NCBI GenBank assembly: GCA_937927665.1
Contig: CALBRY010000444.1
Span: forward strand, 1 to 8,330
From: an uncultured Chloroflexota bacterium
Lineage (GTDB): Bacteria > Chloroflexota > Anaerolineae > Aggregatilineales > Phototrophicaceae
Direction of reading: 5' to 3'
Length of the DNA: 8,330 bases
This document shows positions 1 to 5,884 of this stretch, one piece after another; position 1 is the first letter of the stretch, and every line of letters starts with the position of its first letter. The notes under the pieces were generated by a model. It was not told the DNA's origin, searched no databases, and worked only from the letters and a program-made list of their open reading frames with translations. The translations under genes and the position numbers were made by a program.

Positions 1-368
1 ATTCGACCACCCACCCATGCGCCGCCGATCCCGTAGTTTCCGGTCGAGGGCCACACAAGCGTATTCACTTTGGGGTCAACTTCGCCGAACAGGACTTTTT
101 CCAGCAGCACCGAATATGCCGCGCCGACCTTGTGACTCCCCGACGGGAATTCACGCGCATACAGCAGCACGATATCCGCATCGATTCCGGTCAGTTCTTT
201 TGGCAGGACGATGTGATAAATCTGGTCATGCTCATCGCGCCACGTGATATTGAATAGGTTGATCGGGTCAAGCGGATTCGCATATCGGGCGGCAGTCGCT
301 TTGGCGCGCACGTTCGGGGCGATCTTGTTGGGGTGGAGCATTTCCTCAAAGGTTGGTCCGGTGATCAC
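1..368 (-). CDS. PLP-dependent fold-type-II enzyme, N-terminal part (runs off left edge)
   Basis: Open minus-strand frame entering from GTG at 368-366 and continuing past base 1; 122 residues are visible. The start is supported by GAGGA at 379-375, 6 nt upstream, and by a 4-nt GTGA overlap with the stop of the preceding 78-aa gene. Residues 73-81 contain FPSGSHKVG, which looks like the Schiff-base lysine site (K80). Residues 106-113 contain WPSTGNYG, a phosphate-binding loop of the S/T-G-N type found in cysteine synthase, threonine synthase and TrpB relatives. An N-terminal stretch of about 60 residues (HPNK, NPLDPINLFNITW) precedes the catalytic region. It resembles, from memory, bacterial proteins annotated only as PLP-dependent protein, subunit beta. 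The fold assignment is fairly secure. The reaction is unknown; a lyase or ammonia-lyase role in the surrounding ureide/amino-acid cluster is inference. The C-terminal part is not visible. Confidence 0.8.
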   Translation of the reverse strand, partial: MITGPTFEEMLHPNKIAPNVRAKATAARYANPLDPINLFNITWRDEHDQIYHIVLPKELTGIDADIVLLYAREFPSGSHKVGAAYSVLLEKVLFGEVDPKVNTLVWPSTGNYGIGGAWVGGR

Positions 369-601
369 GGTGATTCCTCGTCATTCAGGTTCAACTGTGT
401 TTCAAGTATACGTAGTTCGTTCATCATCTCGTCACGGCGGAGCGCCAGCGTCTTATAGTGCGCCAGATCGTCCGGCGTCATCTCGTGCGCGGCTTTACCC
501 CCGCGCGATTGAATGAACGTATCAATTTCTTCGTCCAGCGCTTCATAATCCAAAACAAGCTGACGGTAACGCTGTACCACATCCATCATGTCGTCCGTCA
601 T
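365..601 (-). CDS. Small helical hypothetical protein (78 aa)
   Basis: I do not recognise a family. The 78-residue product is highly charged, with no cysteine, no signal peptide and no membrane segment. Residues about 5-33 and 42-72 have the spacing of two amphipathic helices (for example VVQRYRQLVLDYEALDEEI, then YKTLALRRDEMMNELRILE), separated by a short GGKAAHEMTPDD turn, so a helical hairpin or coiled coil is likely. The ATG at 601-599 overlaps the glycosyltransferase stop in an ATGA arrangement, and AAGGA lies 7 nt upstream. Its own stop overlaps the GTG of the next gene. Both junctions are 4-nt overlaps, which argues strongly that this is a real translated gene. A role as a small partner or stabiliser of the neighbouring PLP enzyme is only a guess from position. 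Confidence 0.75.
   Translation of the reverse strand: MTDDMMDVVQRYRQLVLDYEALDEEIDTFIQSRGGKAAHEMTPDDLAHYKTLALRRDEMMNELRILETQLNLNDEESP
375..379 (-). promoter_or_regulatory. Ribosome binding site for the left-edge PLP gene
   Basis: GAGGA on the minus strand, followed by a 6-nt spacer and GTG at 368-366. It lies inside the last codons of the 78-aa gene and decides the GTG start over the internal ATG at codon 10. Together with the 4-nt overlap it implies translational coupling. Confidence 0.6.
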
Positions 602-1656
602 AATGCGTCCTTTTCACTTCCCTCCTCCACCCTATCGGGCAGTGGAGCAGCCTCCTGTGAGACCGCCAGCGCGGGAAACTGCGCGGCGGAGGGCGGCGTG
701 ACTCCGCTGAGTCCCTCGAATCCGGTACGGGACGCGACCACGTACAGCGGGCGTCCGCGCACTTCATCATATACACGGGCAACATACTGCCCAAGAATGA
801 AAAGGAAGAACAACTGAAACGCGCTCATAAGCAGAACCAGCACGATTGTCGTGGCTTGCCCGCCGAAGAACTCCATACCGTAGATCACCCGCAGGAGGGC
901 TACGACCGGAATCGCGAGAAACGCCAGTACGCCCAAGATTCCCGATACGTACACCATGATCTGAAGCGGGAAATACGAAAAGCTGGTGATCGCATCGAGC
1001 GCAAAGCGGATCATCTTGCGGAGCGGGTATTTGGTTTCGCCCCAGTGCCGCGCTTGACGGACATACTGCACGCCCGTTTGTTTGAAACCTGCCCAACTGG
1101 TCATCCCGCGAATAAAGCGGTTGTGTTCGCGCATCGCCCGCAGGACCTGGACAACTTTTTCGTCCATCAGGCGGAAATCACCCGTATCGACCGGAATATC
1201 CACATCCGTGATCCGGTAGATCACACGGTAGAACATTTTCGCCGTGAACAGCTTGAACCAGCTTTCGCCCATACGCTTTTCGCGGATCGCGTACACGACT
1301 TCGTAACCTGCTTTCCAACGCTCGATCAAATCGTGGATTAGTTCGGGCGGGTCTTGCAGGTCGGCATCGATCAAAACAACGGCGCGTCCGGCGGCATGGT
1401 CGATCCCTGCCGTCACTGCCGTTTGATGTCCAAAATTGCGCGCGAAGTTGATCACCCGCACGCGCTCATCTTGACGTGCCAACCCTTGAAGCAGCTCCAG
1501 CGAACGGTCTTTGCTGCCGTCGTTGACGCAGATCAGCTCCCACGGTTCGCCGGTGCTGTCCATCACCTGACTAATCCGCTGGTACAGGTCGGGGATATTG
1601 CCCTCCTCATTGTAGATCGGGGCGACAATCGAATACGTTGGGCGTGTGTTCATCAT
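598..1656 (-). CDS. Family 2 glycosyltransferase, DPM1/GtrB-like, membrane-anchored
   Basis: A 352-residue protein. The N-terminal GT-A domain (residues about 7-220) carries VAPIYNEEGN (11-20), VNDGSKD (44-50, nucleotide-sugar binding) and IDADLQDPP (96-104), the DXD-type metal site. This is the signature of dolichyl/undecaprenyl-phosphate sugar transferases such as GtrB and ArnC-like enzymes. Two hydrophobic segments follow (about 228-256 and 267-292), as in GtrB, then a cytosolic tail of about 60 residues rich in Ala, Pro and Glu. Expected role: transfer of a sugar from a nucleotide donor to a polyprenyl phosphate at the inner membrane face; the actual sugar cannot be read. The start ATG (1656-1654) abuts the TAA of the upstream PLP gene with zero spacing; a second ATG follows immediately and either may be used. 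No strong Shine-Dalgarno is seen, so coupling is likely. It is functionally out of place among catabolic genes. Confidence 0.92.
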   Translation of the reverse strand: MMNTRPTYSIVAPIYNEEGNIPDLYQRISQVMDSTGEPWELICVNDGSKDRSLELLQGLARQDERVRVINFARNFGHQTAVTAGIDHAAGRAVVLIDADLQDPPELIHDLIERWKAGYEVVYAIREKRMGESWFKLFTAKMFYRVIYRITDVDIPVDTGDFRLMDEKVVQVLRAMREHNRFIRGMTSWAGFKQTGVQYVRQARHWGETKYPLRKMIRFALDAITSFSYFPLQIMVYVSGILGVLAFLAIPVVALLRVIYGMEFFGGQATTIVLVLLMSAFQLFFLFILGQYVARVYDEVRGRPLYVVASRTGFEGLSGVTPPSAAQFPALAVSQEAAPLPDRVEEGSEKDAL

Positions 1657-2904
1657 TTACTCTAGGTGGAGTGCGCGGCGGACAGCATCAGCGTTAGGGG
1701 CGACCCGCATTCCCCCACGCACCGATTCCTGCGCTCGCCGGACGTCCTTCAGTCCATTTCCTGTCAATAAGAATACGACGCGTTCATCGGGCTTCAAGAA
1801 GCCTAATTCTAGCGCGCGGCGCGCACCCGCGTAAGTGATCGCGCTGGACGGCTCGCAGAACACACCGGTCAGCCGCGCCATCGTTGGAATGCTGGCGATC
1901 GTCTGATTATCCGGCACGGCGACAAATGCGCCATTGGTCGCCCGCACAGCGCGCAGCGCTTTTGCGCGGTCGCGCGGCAGTCCGGCACTGATGCTGTCCG
2001 CAATGGTTTGAGCATCAACAGGCTGCATATCGGCGGCGGCGGTGTTTTGCTCCCATGCGCTGACCAGCGGTGAACTTCCTTCTGCTTGTACCCCAATCAA
2101 GCGCGGAATCCTTGAAATCCAGCCTAATTCAAGCAGATCGACAAAGCCTTTATGGACTCCGGCGATAATATTGCCATCGCCCACGCTGACGATCACCACA
2201 TCCGGCACATCCCAATTGAATGACTCGGCAATCTCAAATGCGACGGTCTTTTTGCCTTCTATCGTATAGGGATTGATGCCCGTATTGCGGCAGTACCACC
2301 CCTGCTCGATACACATTTCATAGCAGAGATCAAACGCTGTGTCGTAATTCGATTCGACCAGCAGCACGGTCGCACCATAAACGAGAAGCTGGGCGATCTT
2401 CGCCTCAGGCGCGGAAGCCGGAACAAAAATGATGATCTTCATCCCCGGAACCGACGCGCCGACTCCGCTCAACGCCGCCGCCGCGTTGCCCGTGCTGGCG
2501 GTGCTGACGGTCGTAATCCCTGCCTCTTGAGCGCGAGCAATGATCATCGCGCTGGCGCGGTCTTTGAGCGACCCGGTGGGATTACTGCCATCATCTTTGA
2601 CCCATGCCGCCGCCAATCCGAGATCAGCCGCCAAACGCGGCGCATCATACAGCGGTGTATTCCCCACGCGGAGCGGCGGGACGCGGCTTTCGGATTTGAG
2701 CGGGAGCAGATCACGATAGCGCCACATCGTTTGTACGCGATTGGACGCCATCGCATCCCGGTTAAGTTGGTCACGAAGGCGCGCATAATCATAAAGGACG
2801 TCCAGCGTTCCCACTTGACCGCACACGGGACAGGCGTACATCACTTCATCGGGGGCGTATTCTCGCCCGCACACGGAACATTTCAGCTTTAAGACATCTG
2901 CCAT
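1657..2904 (-). CDS. Threonine-synthase-like PLP enzyme with N-terminal zinc ribbon
   Basis: A 415-residue fold-type-II PLP enzyme. An N-terminal zinc ribbon uses C9-x2-C12 and C25-x2-C28, as in many archaeal and bacterial threonine synthases. GNTPLYDAP (81-89) begins the catalytic domain. NPTGSLKDRAS (108-118) holds the Schiff-base lysine K114, and STASTGNAA (134-142) is the phosphate or substrate loop. SVGDGN (240-245) matches the glycine-rich cofactor phosphate-binding segment, and LTGNGLKD (380-387) matches the threonine synthase LTGHGLKD motif. Length is normal. The classical reaction would be O-phosphohomoserine to threonine. No hom or thrB gene is visible; the neighbours are carbamate kinase (33 nt upstream) and YgeW/YgeY homologues, where YgeX, also a fold-type-II PLP ammonia-lyase, usually sits. 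A diverged ammonia-lyase role is therefore possible but unproven. ATG at 2904 has only a weak GAGA ribosome site. Confidence 0.88.
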   Translation of the reverse strand: MADVLKLKCSVCGREYAPDEVMYACPVCGQVGTLDVLYDYARLRDQLNRDAMASNRVQTMWRYRDLLPLKSESRVPPLRVGNTPLYDAPRLAADLGLAAAWVKDDGSNPTGSLKDRASAMIIARAQEAGITTVSTASTGNAAAALSGVGASVPGMKIIIFVPASAPEAKIAQLLVYGATVLLVESNYDTAFDLCYEMCIEQGWYCRNTGINPYTIEGKKTVAFEIAESFNWDVPDVVIVSVGDGNIIAGVHKGFVDLLELGWISRIPRLIGVQAEGSSPLVSAWEQNTAAADMQPVDAQTIADSISAGLPRDRAKALRAVRATNGAFVAVPDNQTIASIPTMARLTGVFCEPSSAITYAGARRALELGFLKPDERVVFLLTGNGLKDVRRAQESVRGGMRVAPNADAVRRALHLE

Positions 2905-2908
2905 TGAA

Positions 2909-2926
2909 TTCTCTGCGTTCTCTGCG
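2909..2926. repeat. 9-bp perfect tandem direct repeat upstream of the threonine-synthase-like gene
   Basis: Plus-strand unit TTCTCTGCG occurs twice head to tail at 2909-2917 and 2918-2926, followed by GTTC. It sits in the 33-nt gap between the carbamate kinase stop and the downstream ATG. On the coding strand it reads as repeated CGCAGAGAA, so the copy nearer the ATG supplies the only purine-rich stretch that could act as a ribosome site. Confidence 0.7.
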
Positions 2927-2937
2927 GTTCAATGCAT

Positions 2938-3879
2938 TTACGGCACAATGCGCGTTCCGGTTTCACCGCGCAGCGCCCGCGCCAGATTCGGCGGATCGGT
3001 AATGACCGCGACCGGACCGCCCATTTTCACGAACTCGACCGCTGCTTCGATTTTGGGGAGCATACTCCCCGGCGCAAAATGACCTTCCGCCATATATTTC
3101 TGCGCTTCGTGCAGCGTCATTTGATCGAGAAACTGCTGATTCGGCTTGTTGAAGTTGATCGCCACTTTTTCGACGCCTGTCGAGATCACAAACAGGTCAG
3201 CACGAAGTACCTGCGCGATCAAACTGCTGGCGCGGTCTTTATCAATGACGGCGTATGTGCCGCGTAATTCACCATGTTCGTCACGCACGACGGGAATCCC
3301 GCCGCCGCCGACCGCAATCACGATGTAATCATTCATGATGAGGGCGCGGATCGCATTGATTTCCTGAATCATCAACGGCTTGGGGCTGGCGACGACACGA
3401 CGCCAACCGCGCCCCGCATCTTCGACCACCGACCACCCTTCCGCCGCATGCTTGCGCGCAACTTCTTCGGTCATAAAGCTGCCGATTGGCTTGTTGGGGT
3501 TCTGGAACGCCGGATCGGATTCATCAACGCGCACCTGTGTCACGATTGTGACGATGGTGCGGTTCACGCCGCGCTTGCGAAGCGCGTTATCGAGCGACTG
3601 CTGCACCATATAGCCGATCGAACCCTGTGTATCCGCCACGATAATATCGAGCGGAACGGGATGGACTTCGTGCGCGGCAAGTTCGGAGCGGCGCAGGATG
3701 TAGCCAACCTGCGGACCGTTTCCATGCGTGATGATGACGTTCCAGCCATCCGCGATCATCTCGGCGATATGTTCGCAGGTCACGCGGACGGCATCCCACT
3801 GGTTGGTGACTTCAGGATGTTTTGGGTCAAGAATCAGTGAATTACCGCCGATAGCGACGGCAGCAAGTTTATTTGGCAC
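2938..3879 (-). CDS. arcC: Carbamate kinase
   Basis: A 313-residue amino-acid-kinase-fold enzyme of normal family length. It catalyses carbamoyl phosphate + ADP to carbamate + ATP in the cytosol; carbamate then decays to ammonia and CO2. Visible motifs: AIGGNSL (9-15), THGNGPQVG (51-59), KPIGSFMTEE (130-139), GRGWRRVVASPKP (156-168), AVGGGGIPVV (189-198), VIDKDRASSLIA (211-222, lysine in the DKD motif) and PGSMLPKIEAA (270-280, lysine in the MxPK motif). Start is GTG at 3879-3877 with AAAAGGA 7 nt upstream. It follows the carbamoyltransferase by 82 nt, the typical catabolic pairing in which the transferase run phosphorolytically supplies carbamoyl phosphate and the kinase makes ATP. The upstream gap contains a terminator-like hairpin and a palindrome overlapping the ribosome site, so its expression may be separately tuned. 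Confidence 0.96.
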   Translation of the reverse strand: MPNKLAAVAIGGNSLILDPKHPEVTNQWDAVRVTCEHIAEMIADGWNVIITHGNGPQVGYILRRSELAAHEVHPVPLDIIVADTQGSIGYMVQQSLDNALRKRGVNRTIVTIVTQVRVDESDPAFQNPNKPIGSFMTEEVARKHAAEGWSVVEDAGRGWRRVVASPKPLMIQEINAIRALIMNDYIVIAVGGGGIPVVRDEHGELRGTYAVIDKDRASSLIAQVLRADLFVISTGVEKVAINFNKPNQQFLDQMTLHEAQKYMAEGHFAPGSMLPKIEAAVEFVKMGGPVAVITDPPNLARALRGETGTRIVP

Positions 3880-3887
3880 AGGAAAGT

Positions 3888-3903
3888 CCTTTTGATCAAA
3901 AGG
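3888..3903. promoter_or_regulatory. Perfect 16-bp palindrome overlapping the arcC ribosome binding site
   Basis: CCTTTTGATCAAAAGG is identical to its own reverse complement. On the coding strand its 3' half supplies AAAAGG of the arcC Shine-Dalgarno (AAAAGGA at 3893-3887). As RNA it can fold as a 6-bp stem with a GAUC loop, masking that site; as DNA it could be a dimeric repressor site. It shares two bases with the adjacent terminator-like stem, so the two structures partly compete. Confidence 0.5.
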
Positions 3904-3924
3904 GGCGCGTTTACGCCGCGCCCC
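3898..3924 (-). terminator. Terminator-like hairpin between the carbamoyltransferase and carbamate kinase genes
   Basis: On the minus-strand transcript, GGGGCGCG (3924-3917) pairs with CGCGCCCC (3909-3902) across a 7-nt loop, a perfect 8-bp GC stem. It is followed directly by four U residues (3901-3898) and then GAUC. This fits an intrinsic terminator or attenuator, though the U tract is short. Because carbamate kinase follows at once and shares the pathway, partial termination or RNA-end protection is more likely than a complete stop. Confidence 0.6.
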
Positions 3925-3961
3925 GCATCAACGCATCTCTATTCTATTACAAGTCGTGTGC

Positions 3962-4945
3962 TTACGAACGCATCGTGAGCGCCATCGCTGCTTTCTGAAC
4001 ATGCAGACGATTTTCGGCTTCGTCGTAGACCACGCTCTGCGGACCTTCGATCACTTCGTCAGTGACTTCGATATTGCGATCCGCCGGGAGGCAGTGCATA
4101 TAGATCGCATCCGGGCTGGCGAGTGCCATCCGGCGCGAATCGGTGATCCAATCGGTGTACTTGCCGCCGATCTTCTTCGATTCTTCTTTGTCCTCGGTCG
4201 TCATCCAGCATCCCCACGACTTCGGGTAGACGATGTCCGCGCCCTTGAAGCCGTCATCGAAGTTATCGAGCATTTCGAACGAACCGCGCGAACCTTTCGC
4301 GTTTTCCTTCGCCTGTTCGACAATTTCCGGCATCAGACCGAATTCCGGCGGAGCGGTCAGGCGGACGTTCATGCCGTAACGGGTCATCATCAGGATCAGG
4401 TCTTGCGGCACGCTCAGCGGCTTCTGATAGCTGGAGGCATACGCATAGCTGACGTTGATCGTCTTGCCGCGCAGATCGCGCCCGAACTTCTCTTGAATCG
4501 TCATCAGGTCAGCGAGAATCTGGAACGGGTGATACACATCACACTGCATGTTCAGCACTGGAACGCGGCTTGCCTTCGCCACTTCGCGGATGTACTGATT
4601 GCCGAACTTCCAATCGCATTGACGAATGGCGATCCCGTCACAGTAACGCCCAACGATTTCGCCGATTTCCATCGCCGTATCGCCGTGACTGATCTGGGTC
4701 GTTTCGCTGTCGATAAACTGGGCATGACCGCCCAACTGTGCCATGCCTGCTTCAAAGCTGGTGCGGGTGCGGGTGCTGGTGAAGAAGAACAGCATCGCCA
4801 ATACTTTGTCGCGCAGATAAGCATGGGGTTCGCCCAATGCGCGTTTGCGCTTTAGATCCCACGCCACATCGAGCAGCGTATCGATCTCGTCGCGCGTCCA
4901 CTCCTGAGTCGTGATCAAGTCACGGTTACGCAGGTCAGTTTGCAT
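3962..4945 (-). CDS. ygeW: Knotted carbamoyltransferase, YgeW / acetylornithine-carbamoyltransferase-like
   Basis: A 327-residue aspartate/ornithine carbamoyltransferase-superfamily enzyme. Carbamoyl-phosphate sites are intact: STRTR (57-61), HPFQ (139-142) and HCLP (284-287). KPLSVPQ (175-181), AKGSRGSF (216-223) and DIVYPKSWG (237-245) match E. coli YgeW and the knotted N-acetylornithine transcarbamylases. The SMG ornithine-binding motif of ordinary ArgF is absent. The C-terminus (DEAENRLHVQKAAMA, 308-322) is like the acetyl/succinyl-ornithine enzymes, and the protein lacks the roughly 70 extra residues of E. coli YgeW, so it is a short YgeW or an intermediate type. The substrate is not ornithine with any certainty; a ureido or diamino acid in purine/ureide breakdown fits the YgeY, adenine deaminase and carbamate kinase context. 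AAGGAG (4962-4957) overlaps the stop of the preceding gene, 11 nt before ATG. Databases may label it ornithine carbamoyltransferase. Confidence 0.87.
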   Translation of the reverse strand: MQTDLRNRDLITTQEWTRDEIDTLLDVAWDLKRKRALGEPHAYLRDKVLAMLFFFTSTRTRTSFEAGMAQLGGHAQFIDSETTQISHGDTAMEIGEIVGRYCDGIAIRQCDWKFGNQYIREVAKASRVPVLNMQCDVYHPFQILADLMTIQEKFGRDLRGKTINVSYAYASSYQKPLSVPQDLILMMTRYGMNVRLTAPPEFGLMPEIVEQAKENAKGSRGSFEMLDNFDDGFKGADIVYPKSWGCWMTTEDKEESKKIGGKYTDWITDSRRMALASPDAIYMHCLPADRNIEVTDEVIEGPQSVVYDEAENRLHVQKAAMALTMRS

Positions 4946-4960
4946 GGTGAAAACAACTCC

Positions 4961-5242
4961 TTAGAATTCGTACTCGTCCCAAGAGGGATCGCCAACTAAA
5001 AACTGCTCCAATGCCGCTTCGTTCTCGTCGAATTCGTCTGTCGAGGTATGCGCGTCAAGCGCTTCCTGAGACTCCCATTCTTCCAGCATCAAAAAGCGGT
5101 TCGGCGTGGTTACATCCTCAAAAATATCAAAGTGGATGCAGCCTTGCGCCATGCGTTCACGCGGTACGATCGTCTGTGCGAACGCGAGAAATGCTTCGCG
5201 CTGCTGCGGATCAACATCAAACCGCCCCGTAATAAGGATCAT
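4961..5242 (-). CDS. Antibiotic-biosynthesis-monooxygenase-like (YgiN-type) small protein
   Basis: A 93-residue single-domain protein of the dimeric ferredoxin-like ABM fold. MILITGRFDV opens the first strand. GCIHFDIFED (34-43) and FLMLEEWESQEALDAHTST (50-68) form the family pattern in which a Glu-Trp strand is followed by a helix ending in His. ABM proteins include quinol monooxygenases, haem-degrading enzymes and many of unknown role, so no reaction is assigned. I chose ATG at 5242-5240 because the domain begins there; the frame also allows TTG at 5269, adding nine residues without a domain. A purine-rich GAAAGG lies about 10 nt upstream. It follows the phosphatase gene closely and is 15 nt before the carbamoyltransferase, clearly in one operon. 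The C-terminus is acidic and ends in WDEYEF. Confidence 0.85.
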   Translation of the reverse strand: MILITGRFDVDPQQREAFLAFAQTIVPRERMAQGCIHFDIFEDVTTPNRFLMLEEWESQEALDAHTSTDEFDENEAALEQFLVGDPSWDEYEF

Positions 5243-5278
5243 GCGGGTATAACCTTTCGCTCGACGCAAGCGCCGGAC

Positions 5279-5878
5279 TTATGACAGGTGTTCAACAAGA
5301 TTCCAACTCTGACAAATATAGCGATCCGCGTCGTACCGCTCTAAGACCACTATGCCGGTGTAGCTCAGATAATCAATCCGTTGAAGCGCTGCCGCGTTCA
5401 CGCACAAATACGGGATCACACAAATGCCAATCCCGCCGTGCGTCACCAACAGTTCTGTCGATTGTGCATCACGCAGTGCGAGCGTCATCCGCAAAAGGGC
5501 ATCCCCGAATGTTTCGCCGCCGGGACATGCCGCGTCAAGGATGTGCTGACGCCACTGCTGATGGACAACGTTCCACGCTTCCCATGCCGCATCACCGGAT
5601 TGACCTTCGAGATCGCCGCAGTCCCATTCACGAAGTTGTTCATCAAGGATGGGTGTGAGCTTGAGCGCATCACCAACGATCGCGGCGGTCTGAACGGCAC
5701 GGTGCATCGGGCTGTGGCGGATACGCTGAATACCTTTATCCGCCAACCATGCCCCGGCTGAACGCGCTTGCGCCTGTCCGTCAGGAGTCAAATCGCCGTC
5801 AAGTTCGCGGCACTTGATGATCCGCTTCACATTGACGGCGCTTTCGCCATGACGCATCACATAGATCAGGTCTGTCAT
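5279..5878 (-). CDS. Histidine phosphatase superfamily (phosphoglycerate-mutase-like) protein
   Basis: A 199-residue branch-1 histidine phosphatase. YVMRHGES (6-13) holds the phosphorylated His10 next to Arg9. SPMHRAVQTA (56-65) provides the second phosphate-pocket arginine, REWDCGDLEG (83-92) the acid/base glutamate, and LLVTHGGI (143-150) the second catalytic histidine. All core residues are present, so it should be active. Family members dephosphorylate diverse small molecules (phosphoglycerate, alpha-ribazole phosphate, sugar phosphates, nucleotides) or proteins; the substrate cannot be read here. It starts 6 nt after the YgeY-like stop, with only a weak ribosome site (AAACCCGG before the ATG), suggesting coupling. 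Within a purine-related cluster a nucleotide or ribose-phosphate substrate is conceivable, but this is inference. Confidence 0.93.
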   Translation of the reverse strand: MTDLIYVMRHGESAVNVKRIIKCRELDGDLTPDGQAQARSAGAWLADKGIQRIRHSPMHRAVQTAAIVGDALKLTPILDEQLREWDCGDLEGQSGDAAWEAWNVVHQQWRQHILDAACPGGETFGDALLRMTLALRDAQSTELLVTHGGIGICVIPYLCVNAAALQRIDYLSYTGIVVLERYDADRYICQSWNLVEHLS

Positions 5879-5884
5879 CCGGGT

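Noticed and set aside
17..516. Plus-strand open frames of 76 and 90 codons at the left end
   Set aside because: They lie opposite the PLP enzyme and the 78-aa gene, which have motif and ribosome-site support on the minus strand.
856..1341. 161-codon plus-strand open frame antisense to the glycosyltransferase
   Set aside because: Charged, low-plausibility translation; the glycosyltransferase frame has all catalytic motifs.
3274..3840. 188-codon plus-strand open frame antisense to carbamate kinase
   Set aside because: No domain pattern; carbamate kinase on the minus strand is unambiguous.
3888..3903. Palindrome as an FNR or CRP site
   Set aside because: FNR sites need TTGAT and ATCAA separated by four bases, and CRP sites need TGTGA/TCACA with six; neither spacing is present.
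3925..3961. Possible promoter (TAGAAT-like -10) upstream of arcC on the minus strand
   Set aside because: No credible -35 hexamer at 16-18 nt, and AT-rich six-mers of this kind arise by chance.
3956..4855. 299-codon plus-strand open frame antisense to the carbamoyltransferase gene
   Set aside because: Its translation is arginine/histidine-rich with no recognisable domain. The minus-strand frame has intact STRTR, HPFQ and HCLP motifs and a ribosome site, so this is a shadow.
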